NCBI RefSeq assembly: GCF_000150275.1
Contig: NW_002060959.1
Location: 1,085,746 to 1,149,745, forward strand
Reading direction: 5' to 3'
Length of the DNA: 64,000 bases
Origin: Trichoplax adhaerens
Lineage: Eukaryota > Placozoa > Uniplacotomia > Trichoplacea > Trichoplacidae
Of the stretch, positions 46,801 to 58,301 are shown one piece after another. The notes under the pieces are model-generated. The model was not told the origin of the DNA. It did not search any database and was given only the letters and a program-made list of their open reading frames with translations. Positions within the stretch are counted from its first letter, which is position 1, and every line of letters starts with the position of its first letter. The translations under genes were made by a program, and so were the position numbers.

Positions 46801-49120
46801 AACTTGTTGATGAATTTTATCTTATTGTTACTGAAATTCCTCAAATCCCGTTAAGTGAATCTTGCATATTAAATGGGTAATTTGAATTATTTTAAAGCTG
46901 TTATACGGTGTAAAATTACTGTCAGCTAAGATGATACATCCCTCTTTTATAGTATTTTACTTAGGTATAACTCCAAAGGAGTAAACGATAAACTTATTGC
47001 TGCTCTGTCAAATCAGAAATATCCTTCACTAATCCGAAAGTTTAGTTAAGAGGCTGAAATTTAAGCATTGGTCAAAAGCGAATTAAAAGCATTGAGATAT
47101 TTTATCAATGATATTTTAAAATTAATAATTTTAATATCCTTAACTAATTGTTACCTTCAAGTTTACTTGCATAGCATTTAAATTAGACCAAAGTATAAGA
47201 CAAGGAGAACATACATCTCTTAGGTACTTTCGAGATATTACAGTAAACAAGTATTAACATGGATATTTATAAAAAATATTATATCTTATAATGGATGTTT
47301 CTTCCCGTGTTAGCTTCAGTAGATCTTCACAAGTAGATGGTGCTGTTGAATATCAGCAGAGCCGAATTAAGCGGTTTCTTAGCAAACTGCAAGATGAAAA
47401 TGTCAAGTAAGATTAGAAAATCAACGGAAAAACTAACTTAGGCGGATAGCGATAAGAAACTTTATGTATTATAAATTTTCTTGAATCTGTTTATAATTGT
47501 CTCTGATAGTATAAACTTTTACATTAATAGATTAATTATTAGTACAGAGAGTGTAACTGATGTTGCTGTATATCTTTGCAATCGAGCTGGAATTATTATC
47601 TTAGCAGTAAGTGAGGCCATTAATATATGTAGTAGTTAATGATTTATTATGTATATGTAGGTATCGCTAAAATTTATCATATATTTCTGGTATAAACTAT
47701 TTACTATTGCTTTCTGTATTATCAGAATGTAGCTGAGGAAGAAGCCAATCGAATAGGATATTACTGTAACCTTGGCATCATTTATGAAGTCGACATGGTT
47801 AGCAAATAAAATATGAAATCTATTTATAATCTACAATTGATTAAATTTGAATGAGTATATTAAAAAATACCTATTTTTCATGCAAGGAGGAAACGCTAAT
47901 ATCGAAATTCACTGGTATTACCTCTTGCCAATTTATTACCAAGAGCACGCAACGGTAATAGTAGTAGTTAAATTTATAATAATAATTTTGACTTGTAGTC
48001 AAAATTGAATGATTTAAGTGAAATTAATTAGCGCATATATACTCTTACTTTACTTTCCAGGTATATTCAATTTATTCCACAACTTGCGGAATCAAACAGG
48101 TAATGATTACGGAAAAACTGCGTTCTACCACTCAATAATTTGCTAATATTAATTTATTTTTATAATATCTTTTAAAAGGATGTATCATCTTTTGCTTTGC
48201 GGACTAGCCAAAGAACTATGCCATCAGTATCGAGCTGCAATCCATAATAGTCTAAAATGTGTACTGATGTGGCTAGATCCACCGTATTGCTTGCGCACGT
48301 ACCAACCATGTACCGTACCTGGTGGAGGTGCTACAGAATTTGCTCTCGCTAGAGCTCTGAAGGTGTTGCCGTCTAACGATAGCAATGATCCAGTTTATCG
48401 AAGTGCTTGTCAAATTCTTAGCGAGGTATGACGAATAATGATGCTTTACAACATAAAACTACGAATTCAACACCATAGCATTGCGCAACATTTCATATTA
48501 GCACTTTGATTTTATTTTTAAGAGTCTTCTAGCTATACCACGAACTCTTTATAACAACTCAACTAACAGTACAGCGGGAGGCTTTATCCGGATTTTAAAG
48601 GTAGGGATATTATTATTGGGTTGTTTACGAGAGAATTTTTATGTAAATATGGCAAAGAATAATTCGGCTTTAACTGATATTAGGAAATAGATTCCGAATC
48701 AAGTGCACTAGGCAGTCATAATTGGAAAGGTATTAATCCATATACAGGTACATAATTATTCCAGTTGTATTACTGTTCAGTGAATGTATTGGCTCTTTCT
48801 TGAGTTATTAACACTAAGATCTATTACTAACTTGGGTAGGCCATTTTGGCAGTAGCCACAATGTTATTGAACCAATGTATATTAGGTAATAAAATACTTG
48901 TTAATTTGGATATCATAAACATCATAAGAACGCATTTTCAGCATTACATGCTTACAAAATACATCGAAAGTTTATTACTTTTTTTGACTTGCTTATTTTT
49001 AGATACTACAGTGTCCGACAATGCTTACAAGTTATCACTCAGATTCTAAAAATAGATAAAGTGATTTCTGCCATAGGCTGCGGAAATGGACGAAATAAGG
49101 CAGACGAACAAGATAATTAA
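43811..49120 (+). CDS. BBS10: BBS10-like group II chaperonin-related protein (partial model)
   Basis: Supported exons: 43811-43964, 45651-45700, 46275-46341, 46576-46685, 46791-46876, 46965-about 47020, about 47290-47406, 47531-47606, 47726-47797, 47886-47954, 48061-48099, 48179-48425, 48523-48600, 48684-48746, 49003-49120. One or more short exons (after 43964, after 48746, and the start) are not resolved; a likely extra exon is about 46120-46169. The equatorial domain shows AKTYGPVGMDVL, VATNHGSTIINSL, GDGSTSFVLIMASMM and later VPGGGATEFALARAL and GINPYTG. The intermediate/apical part has FLSKLQDENVKLIISTES and CNRAGIIIL. The segment SLLAIPRTLYNN and the end CLQVITQILKIDKVIS resemble BBS10 more than canonical CCT. 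BBS10 helps assemble the BBSome, which acts in ciliary trafficking. MKKS/BBS6 or BBS12 remain possible. Confidence 0.75.
44015..45330 (+). repeat. Intronic minisatellite in the BBS10-like gene, about 80-100-bp period
   Basis: More than a dozen degenerate units carry a ggatacttgaaggagatcat core followed by atcgggatacattaatatta and a tttaaatta linker. The array fills the large first modelled intron. Confidence 0.9.
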
Positions 49121-49684
49121 GCTGCTATAATTGACAAAATTAAAAGCAATGATTATTTTGCAAAGTAGGTCCACTTGTTCCTACTCATAGGGATATATCG
49201 GAATTTAAGTATATTAGAAAAGCAATACCAGATTGCAGAATACCGAACATTCTATCATTTATCTTCGAATAACAATGATAATTAATATGCAGATAGAAAT
49301 GAGAGTACTTTATAAAATGCGGAAAAAATGATTTTTTATGAAAGTGTAGGAACACGTACGACATCAAAATTTTAAAGGTGGAAGAACAATATACTGCATC
49401 AGTACGCATTGGATTGGAATTGTTGTTCAACATTCATCGTAACAGCGGTTAAATATTAGCACCTAGAAGGTTGTTACTTTATAAAGACTTGCTCACTGTA
49501 AAAAAAATATTATTAACTTACACCGGAATTGATATTTTTATAAAAAATGCTTATGTATGGTACTTCGCATACATAGGGCATACATACATACATAAATACA
49601 TACATACTTACATACTTATAGGAAAATACATACAATAAAAAAATAAAGATTTGAAATCCTATCGAGACCAAAGAAAATAAGAAA
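49121..49684. other. Convergent spacer, BBS10-like and TIR-SLOG genes
   Basis: A short 3'-to-3' spacer. It holds a catacata-type microsatellite around 49568-49620. No gene is recognised. Confidence 0.6.
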
Positions 49685-52600
49685 TCATTGCGTTAGCGGC
49701 AACGTCGATGCCGTAGATAAAGGGGATTGGTGATTGGGATAATCTTCGTTTCTGTAATCTCCCAAACTATTCCCGTTCAGTAAACAGTTGATGATATTAA
49801 GTACGGCTACTCCAATGTCATCTACTGTAGCCAATCTGTCAGCAAGGGTCTCCCAATCATCAAGGCAGACGTTTCGTGGAAGCTGAAGTATAAAAAATGA
49901 GTGCAATAGGGATTACATGAAATATTTTTATTACATCTGATAAATTGCATATTATAGACTAAGGTTAATTACTTCAAATATTTGCTGAGGAACATTAAAT
50001 TTTCCTCCAGCAGCGCCACCAGTAACTTTAATTGGAATAACAGTATGATCATTCCAGCAAAATTGTTCCGCTTCATGTGCTGCACCAGGTCCTCCTTCAA
50101 TTAATATACAAATACTAATTGCCTTGGATACAATAATCTCACGCTCTCGAACATTATCTCCTGCAAATATTGTAGAACCAAATGGGACATCCATGAAGGT
50201 CTTGTCACTATTTTGCCTAGCTTGTAATGATCGATCCTAGAAGTTATAATACGTGAACAATGGTCAATTTTATACGCTATATCTGTTAACATTGTGTTTA
50301 AACCAGGTGATATCGTAAGTATTACTGACCTGTTCGTCGCGTACTGGCAGCACATGGTAAACTAAAGGTTCCTTTTTGGACGTTATACGTTTATTATAAA
50401 AACTACGACCTAAGGGACAAAATATTAGCTTTAAGCTTATGTATTATTCGACATTATCGTACGTATTTTCTTTAATTATAGTCAATCCTAACATGAAAGC
50501 TTTCCTTTACACACAACTTTACGAGAATTATTCTATGCATCTCTAAATATAATTGAATATACTTTACCTAAAACATCACCAACTCCATAGAATCCTCCAG
50601 TTATAAGGCTTAAATTATCGAAATCAGCCAAGCATGCACCAATGGACCTTTTTTTTAAGACGATAGCATATCAATGAGTAAATGTAATGTCCAGTTCATG
50701 CTAACTTTCTTGTCATACTTGCAAATCGCCTCTGTGTTCTTGCTATAAAATTTTGTGCCGCCAGAGATGTATACACAGGGATCGCTTCGTGGTAAAGTTT
50801 CCCTTAAAAGATAGCTCTACAAAGCCGTTGGTTAATTAAAATTTTAGGTAAAAACAATCTCTTTACTTTAAATACAAAAGCATTGACTAGTAAAATATTG
50901 TAATTGAAGATATTAATACCTTAAGAGAGATGTCAGCATCATTTAACAGATTATCTTCCCGATTAAACGTCTGTCGTACGCGAGCTACTAGTGTCTGTTT
51001 ATAGTCTTTTCGTTGAACGTCCTAATGGCAATTGGTCATTAGAGTATAAAGGCTAAGCTACGGTTTGAAGACTTTTAAAAATCCGATATTGTATGCAAAA
51101 GTAATGTTAACTAAACAACCTCGAGAGGAGCAGTTCCAATTAGCATCGACAGCCAACCTGGCATGGCAAATTCTTCAGCTTTTAAAGGAATAAATCTTTT
51201 CCTATGTTCACAATAGTATACCTGATGTAGCAATTTGAGAATGGTGATTAAATACCAAATTGGATACCAAATAAACCCTTCAAATTTAGATTAACTGCAA
51301 AAGAATATACAAGATCTACGCACCTGCTGTTGACATAAACGTGAAGTAGCAAATGCTTGCGACAACAAAAAGATGACCATACAAGCTTCATCAGTAATTC
51401 TCTGAAATTCAATTCTCATTCGTTTTGTTGCTTTTTCGGTTAATTCTAGTTGTATGTTGATAATAAATATATATAAATATGAATTATTGCAATGATCTAA
51501 GCACTGAAACTTTAGACAGTATTACAGATTGCTCTAAATGGACTGTTTTTAATATTTGTCGATGAAGGGTAACGATTTTATTTCTATATCATTGTATAAC
51601 ATATTTCTATTGCTAGCATCAGACCAGTCTTTTGGCTTATTTTCGCCCTTTTGTTACTGCGGAGCTTTTTCTTGGCGGGTTCATTGACAGTCTTGTATAA
51701 ATCCGCCATGAGTTCACTGGTCAATACTATTTCGTAACCTTCTTCTTCTAAACAATTTTTGATTTCATTAGCCTGCAAATTGAAGAAGCGAATTAATTTA
51801 CGCTTTTTCTTATGGTATGATTTTGTAGTGCTATAGTTACATGCAGTTAAACATGCTTAGATTATACAGGTTAAAATACCTATTACATTCAATAGCAAAA
51901 ATAGAGATCTATCCTTACAATATTGTCCTGAGTAGGGTGACAGCTAAGAATGATAAGTGGTTTTCCATCACGAGGCTCCTGGGATGCCATAGGGGATGAT
52001 GCATTTCCAAACAATTGTAAAGGGCAACTGCGTATCATCGAAATTCTCTTCTGTAGTTGCGTATCTGAACTTTCGTCATCGAACGTTTCTGTACTATCGG
52101 ATAGCGATATAGATCGACGGCATAATTCGCCTATTTGTTGAGCAACTCCAACTACATACACTTTATCCCAATATGAAATGTCATCTTTATTACCATCTAG
52201 TAATCAATCGGAATTCATCATTTTGTTGTCAATTAATTCATGCTACAAGAAAAACATAATGGAAGATTTGAAAAGAAACCTTTTAAAATATTTTCCGTAG
52301 TTTTCCATGGAACAAACTGTGTTGTTGCAAATTGAATAGCTAGACACCTATAGTTTAGAAATGAAGTGTAAAGCGAGGAAACAAATAATGTATTAGACGA
52401 TTATGTGGCATAACTTACAGATAGCTGTTAGTTATAATGCTGCATGCAATTTAATTTTATTTCACAGAGTGTATGAATTTTTCAAACTTACGCGGGAGGC
52501 CAATCACTTAGAAAATTAACAGGCACGACATATTTTCCTAAAACATCCGCTAGCTTGATCTAATTTATCCAAACACCAAAATAATTTGTGAAGTTGGTTT

Positions 52601-54495
52601 GTTATCTCAATATTTTTATGTTACGTTTCACAGTAGCATGATAAACGTAAAAGAAATTAGTATTATATTCCTAGAATTGAATTTGCTTACTTCTCTATTT
52701 GTCCATTGCGTTTTACCATACCTTGGTGTGACAAGTGGTACAAATACCTCACATGAACTAACAGCATCGTTAAGGGAATCTTGCCAATCAACACCGCACT
52801 TTATTTCATGAACATCCTGTGAAATAGGATAGTTAAAAGTAGTAATGGTTAAGTAAGAAAATTAATTTAGCGAAGCTAGGAGTGAACTGTAAATTAGTAC
52901 CAACATCAAACAGTAACATACAGGCACTATAACCTACATCATTACACGTACTAGGATAGGTGATCACTACATACGTATGCGTATTAACAATCTTTCACAC
53001 GTATTTACCAGATAAACGCTAAAACCAAGCTTTTCAAACTCTTCTTTCAAACTTAAAGCATGCAGTGCGGCTTCAGCTCTAACATAACTAATAAGTATTT
53101 CCTTTTCACTGTTGTCTTTTACGGCAATTGCTTTAGATCTATTTTGTAAATTTGCTACTGCCGGATGGAACAGTCTATGAGATCTAATACTATCTGCTGC
53201 TGATGTAAGGGCATTGAAATCTTTATTTTTAATCCTATGATATTGAAAAAGAATGAAGAAATTTATCGGTAAGCCGTAGAGCTGGCCTCTATCTAGCCTT
53301 CGTGATCAAATATATTGTGCTACTGTACTGTACTAATAGTATACTGATAGCTTACGGTGTATCATTTGAGTGAGGAATGGCGACTGCAACAGAGCCTGTG
53401 AAACGAAATAGTTAACGTTATTTAGATTTATTTATCTCGTCGTCATCTAAATAGTTGATATAAGAGCTCTACCGAGAGTACTAAGTGTAAAAAATATAGA
53501 CTTGCTAAAGATGAAACCTTTGCGTTCGAGAACTAGCATGATACCATAAATAAAAAATAAAATAAGGAAAATTTGCAGTATCCTCAATGACTTTTACTAT
53601 TAAAGGTATAACTATCTCATCCTCAATGATTTTTAATTTCGTATAAAATTAACGTTAATAAATCACTATCTGATAAGTTAAAAATTGATTGCCCTATCGA
53701 ATTGATCACAGCAAATGCCATATCCATTACGTCTTATATATTCTAGGTCTATATAAAAAATGCCTATCATATCCATGAGAATGCTACTATTCTTATTATC
53801 GTGATTATTTAAGTAGAGTATTCATTGCCTAGCTTTCTCTGTATTTTTACCCAGCTTACTATTATCGGGCGCTTGAAATTGGATATAAATTATTTGCTGC
53901 GTTATAATATCAGCAATAGTTAGTCTTTCTTCTTGAAAGGTGAAAACAGGCCAGCAATTATGATCCAAGAAAGTAAACGCTGCCAGCTTGGCACCTTTTA
54001 GCTATTATAAAGTATGTGATAATAGGCTAAGTGAGATATCATATACTGGCAATGGTTATCAAATTATTATCATTAAGGTTGTCTACGGTGATGATTGAAA
54101 TTAAGTTACGGTGTATTAACAACTTTAACCTGTTGGTTAATTTCACGTCGAGTTTCAGACAATAGCAGCGTAATTTTAGCAAAGATGAAACCAAGCGGTT
54201 TTTTATCGGTTGACATAATTCCAATTCTGCATTCATCAACTATAAAAAAGGATGAAAATACCGATGGGTAATTGATTCATATTCTATACGCGTATATTGA
54301 CTATCTTACTGTACAGTATAGGGCTGAAATTGATGGCATTAGGGTACTATAACAGATGACACGCGAGCTAAAGATTCACTGTTTGAGAACTTTTGTATCT
54401 TTTGCTTACCTGCAGTTTGAATAGTAACTAGGTTATCATGATCTACCACATGGCTAGCTCGAATGCACATTTCTTGATTTGAATTCACAGGCCAA
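49685..54495 (-). CDS. TIR-TIR-TIR-SLOG multidomain protein (5' end not found)
   Basis: Exons (minus): 54495-54410, 54239-54130, 54001-53851, 53395-53356, 53234-53009, 52816-52691, 52559-52492, 52347-52280, 52196-51919, 51772-about 51690, 51401-51324, 51221-51120, 51021-50920, 50816-50719, 50647-50568, 50409-50330, 50236-49973, 49882-49685. Phases match except around 51690, where an exon may be missing. Domain 1 (exons 1-3) looks like a TIR C-terminal half (AVDECRIGIMS, RREINQ). Domain 2 is a clear TIR: EILISYVRAEAALHAL, GFSVYLDVHEI, CEVFVPLVTPRYG, then QWTNREIKLADVLGKYVVPV. The NRE Glu aligns with the SARM1-type NADase catalytic Glu (WVHKE). Domain 3 is a second TIR (PLIILSCHPTQDN, EACMVIFLLSQAFATS, then CQQQ at the Glu position). 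The C-terminus is a SLOG/LOG-like Rossmann domain: VYISGGTKFYS, LSLITGGFYGVGDVLG, ICILIEGGPGAAHEAEQF. The likely role is nucleotide signalling or immunity, by inference. Confidence 0.8.
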
Positions 54496-54839
54496 CTATA
54501 GCATTGCAATTAATTATTGGATAATAATTGAAATATCTTAGTGATAGGTGACTAGTCCATATTTTTAGCTGCAATTTCATCCTTATAATTTATATAATAA
54601 ATGTGGTTTTAAGTTAATCATGGCATCATCAAATCAGGTATAAGCAGTTGCATTCGTCAAAATTTTTAATAATATCATTAATCAACAATCACTACTATAA
54701 TAAACTTCTTCTACTTCTAGTTACGAATAAACATACTGTACTGTAGATACACTACGTATCCTGCGTTGCATGTATCAACAAAGTAGATAGGCATACTACG
54801 TCTAACCAATACAGTATAAGATATCAAGGGAGTGTCAGA

Positions 54840-55430
54840 AGATGGAATAGTAGGCATCGAAAAGGAAAATTGAAAAGAATATTTCTTTTCAGCCTACTCT
54901 ACATCAGCGATTGCTGCTACTCCTTTCAATGGGCTGGCCATGATGTCGGTTGTTATTGGTACACTTGGAAAAGAGTGTCTATTGCAAGTTTGCAAAGTAT
55001 TACAATGCGCCATGTCATCTGGACGCGATTAAGACACCAGTGAGCACGACACAAAGCTCAACTTGCATTTATCAACATGGTTTGATGAGCTTGTGTAATA
55101 TGGCACTTGTGCTAACTCATCATCATAACCATATTATGATGCATTTAAATGCTAATACAGTATTCATTACACCATCAATGCATCCATTTCATTCTCCACT
55201 GATGCGTGTACCGTATGAACAATTAACGACTAGTGGTGATCCTTCCCACTTACCCCTTCCGAGTGAGAAAACGAAAAGATTGAGGTAAATTATCCAATTG
55301 ATTGGCTATGCATAGGCGAAGTTGCTGAATGCTTGCATCCGATATATTATCGCATACCACCACTCCTAGAACATGATAAACCGTGGAAGTATCTCGATGA
55401 TCCAGCTGATGATGGAATGGCTTATTGGCA
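54840..55430 (+). pseudogene. Possible frameshifted coding sequence, unrecognised
   Basis: Three consecutive plus-strand open segments have protein-like composition but lie in different frames. The first is about 54890-55045 (contains MSVVIGTLGKECLLQVC). The second is 54950-55288 (contains MHLNANTVFITPSMHPF). The third is about 55280-55427 (contains YPIDWLCIGEVAECLHPI, ending at a stop). No GT-AG introns obviously join them, so it may be a decayed gene or chance. No family is recognised. Confidence 0.25.
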
Positions 55431-56758
55431 ATAAAGCGAATTCCGATGACATTACTCGATTGTCGTGGATTAAGATAATTCGGGCTGCTTCGTATACTTT
55501 GCATTACTGTATTCAATTAGCTAGGGCTACAAGCTGAAGAGAGATTATTCAATAGAGATGAGAATGTCGGCCAAGTTGTTCAACTAGAAAGAAGAGCTGG
55601 ACAGGTAGAGCAAGTTGCAAATTTTATTAAGTCAACAAGCGCAGCCGAACTTGGGCATGTCTGCAAGTATTTGCTCAGGTCTTGCTCGATGTCTACAGTA
55701 CTGACCACTGTAATAAAATACGGTAGGGTTAGGATGGCCCGGTCAAAAGCCGCTGGCTACAGTACGATCCTACGGTGCATACTACTGTAACGCGGGCGAT
55801 GCAACTCATACTGAACGAGCCAATGGCGAGGCTGGCCACTGGCCATGGCTGTACTGACTGACTGACTGACTGACAGGCCAATCCACAGCCAGCAAATTGC
55901 TAAATGAATACGACTGGAGGCTGACGATGGCCGACTGTCTATTTGGATAGGAGATTATGGCAACTAGCCAAGGATGCCTAAGATACTCCACATACCAGTA
56001 ATTCTATTTCTTTGTGAAACTATTGCTAGAGCTCTTTTAGGCAGAGGGGGAAAAAACATAGCGATAGGATATAGGAAGTCCCTTTTTGCCTGGAGAAATC
56101 CTGTACAGTAGTCCATGACGATCTGCACTGTTTACGTCGATCCTTTTCCATTCCACTGCTTGACTTATACAGTACTTGAAAATAGAAGGTACAGTAATAT
56201 ACACGTCAGTACTAGTATTACTGTCCTACAGCATCATGCCATCGGTGAATTTACTGTAGGGAAGGCACTATTGAATCTACTGTAGGAGTCTATCATGCAT
56301 GGGACGAAAATGGAGAACTTTGCTAATTCCCCCAAATTCCAACTTACTCAAGTCTGTCTGTACCATACATCGCGCATGTGCACTGGACAGTACTTGCAAC
56401 AGAGTCAATCTTGTACTTTCCTTTACTGCCAGGACTCGACTGTCGATGATTGCTGGCGATTAGTTGCTAGTCAAATCCCAAATATCCAAATATCAATCTA
56501 AAATTGCCAATTCACTACTTGGAAGAGTATTAGTAGGGGCCAATTTTTGCATCGTCGTCTTCTTGTGCTATATTGTACTGTGTATCAACGGACTTGTAAG
56601 AAACCCCTGACTAGATCGACGCGTAGATTCAACTCGGTATTAGCAAGCTGTCTAGATCGCAGGTCCAACTGCAATTGTGCAACGTTAAGACCAAATTAAT
56701 CCATGATTGCATCACTCCAAATTAAATTCCTCTTCCTCGCGCTCTTCAATTCCCCAAG
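55431..56758. other. Intergenic region upstream of SEC20/BNIP1
   Basis: A (GACT)n tetranucleotide run lies at 55853-55875, and tactgta/tacagta words are frequent. No gene is recognised. The 56295-56501 frame has no domain. Confidence 0.5.
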
Positions 56759-58301
56759 ATGGCAGATATCACATTCTCAGCTGTAGCCAAATTACAAATA
56801 CAAGAAATTATTCGACTTGAATTTGAAATTCAATCTATTATTCAACAAATTAAAGATAGCCAAGGACCTTTTGAAATACTCAATAGATTGCATAGCCAGG
56901 TGAAAGATTGCATGAAGATCCTAGAGGAAGACGTCAATGTAAGGGGATAATGGATAAAACTGGAATGTCAGTCTTTCGATATCGGTCTTGACAGTGAAAT
57001 GATAGTATTTTTACTTGACTATTTGAAGCATAATAATGTATGTTATGATGATGAAAATTGGCTTGCTTGCATGATTAACCAATTGATTATACAAATGTGT
57101 TCTAGTAAACAGCTTGATCATCATACTTTTCACTGCATTTTAGAAATTAAAGATATTGGCCCATGAAGAGGATAAAGACAGCCAAACACAAGAAATCTTG
57201 CAAGTAGCAGGCCGCCACCAGCAACAACTGGAAAGGTAACAATACGTATACTGTACATCATTCCTTACTACTAAACTGTAGATTTTACAACACGGTCGTA
57301 GCCAAATCATACACGCGTAGACGGACAGTACTTCTCGTCTATAATAATCTCCTGTTTCACTCTGTGTCTATAATACTGGCCAAAGCTCTCAAAAATCTCT
57401 CAGGCGTGCCTTGCTCACCGCTAAAACTAACATCGAAAATACCGATAGACAAGTACTTATCGAAGGCGGTTCTTCCCAGTTAAGACAAAGGTAATACAGT
57501 ACTCTACTTTCGTAGTCATACTACAATAAGATTGACACTAGTCATGAATATGGTATAAATTAGATTGTATAATATGGTATAAAATGATTTCATATTGCTT
57601 GAAGTATCAACCTTTCGATAGCTCATGTGTATACGCTTCACAGATATAGCTATACAATGTTCCTATACTTGAAATGATTGATTTATTAATTTACAGTCAA
57701 TATCAAAAATTGTAGTAATGTAAAGAGTGGATAAATTCAAAAATACTTTAAAAATCTTCTCCCTATTTTTAATTAATGCTGTGCACATAAATATGAAATA
57801 TGTCTGGTATCGAATAACTAGGGTACAAACTAAAAAAGAAGCAGTCAAATTAGCTAGCGAAGTAACGAATGAACTAATACACATCAATCAAATGATGGCG
57901 GAACAAGTTAAACAGAGCGAACAGAATATGCAGCTTTTAGGTATAATGACATCATTCAGTTACTTACCGTACGAAGCTACGGGCAATTTTTACCCCATTG
58001 GCTTTGCTAGAACATAGTTTTGTATTTCCAACAAATAGCAGTGTCGATTGGGTTTGATCGATAAACAGTTGTGAGTTAACGTAAGCTTGATATGTTTATG
58101 TACTCGTATACAGCAACTTCATCCATGGCCCTCACCGATACTGGAGAAGAGTTGAAAAATCAGTCTGGAGTTATTACATCTAGTAATAAGCTGCTGACAA
58201 AATATGGCCGACGTGAATTAACAGACACTGTCGTTATTTTTTTTGGTGTCTTGGTCTTTCTCGCCACAGTCTTATATATACTCAAAAAGAGAATGTTTTA
58301 A
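56759..58301 (+). CDS. BNIP1: SNARE protein SEC20/BNIP1
   Basis: Exons: 56759-56938, 57144-57235, 57404-57490, 57822-57940, 58114-58301, phase-compatible, giving 221 residues (human 228). The N-terminal helical part contains IQEIIRLEFEIQSIIQQI. The central part includes KLKILAHEEDKDSQ. The SNARE helix region contains NQMMAEQVKQSEQNMQLL. KLLTKYGRRELTDTVVIFF leads into a single C-terminal membrane anchor (VIFFGVLVFLATVLYIL) ending KKRMF. Sec20 is an ER Q-SNARE for Golgi-to-ER retrograde (COPI) vesicle fusion, also linked to mitochondrial and ER shape in vertebrates. The vertebrate protein has a few extra residues after the anchor; here it ends at once. A polyadenylation signal AATAAA occurs at 58438. 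Confidence 0.97.

Noticed and set aside
56759-58301. Functional linkage of SEC20 (retrograde transport) with the KDEL-tagged hexosaminidases in the same window
   Set aside because: The genes are 30 kb apart with unrelated genes between them; co-location is most likely chance.
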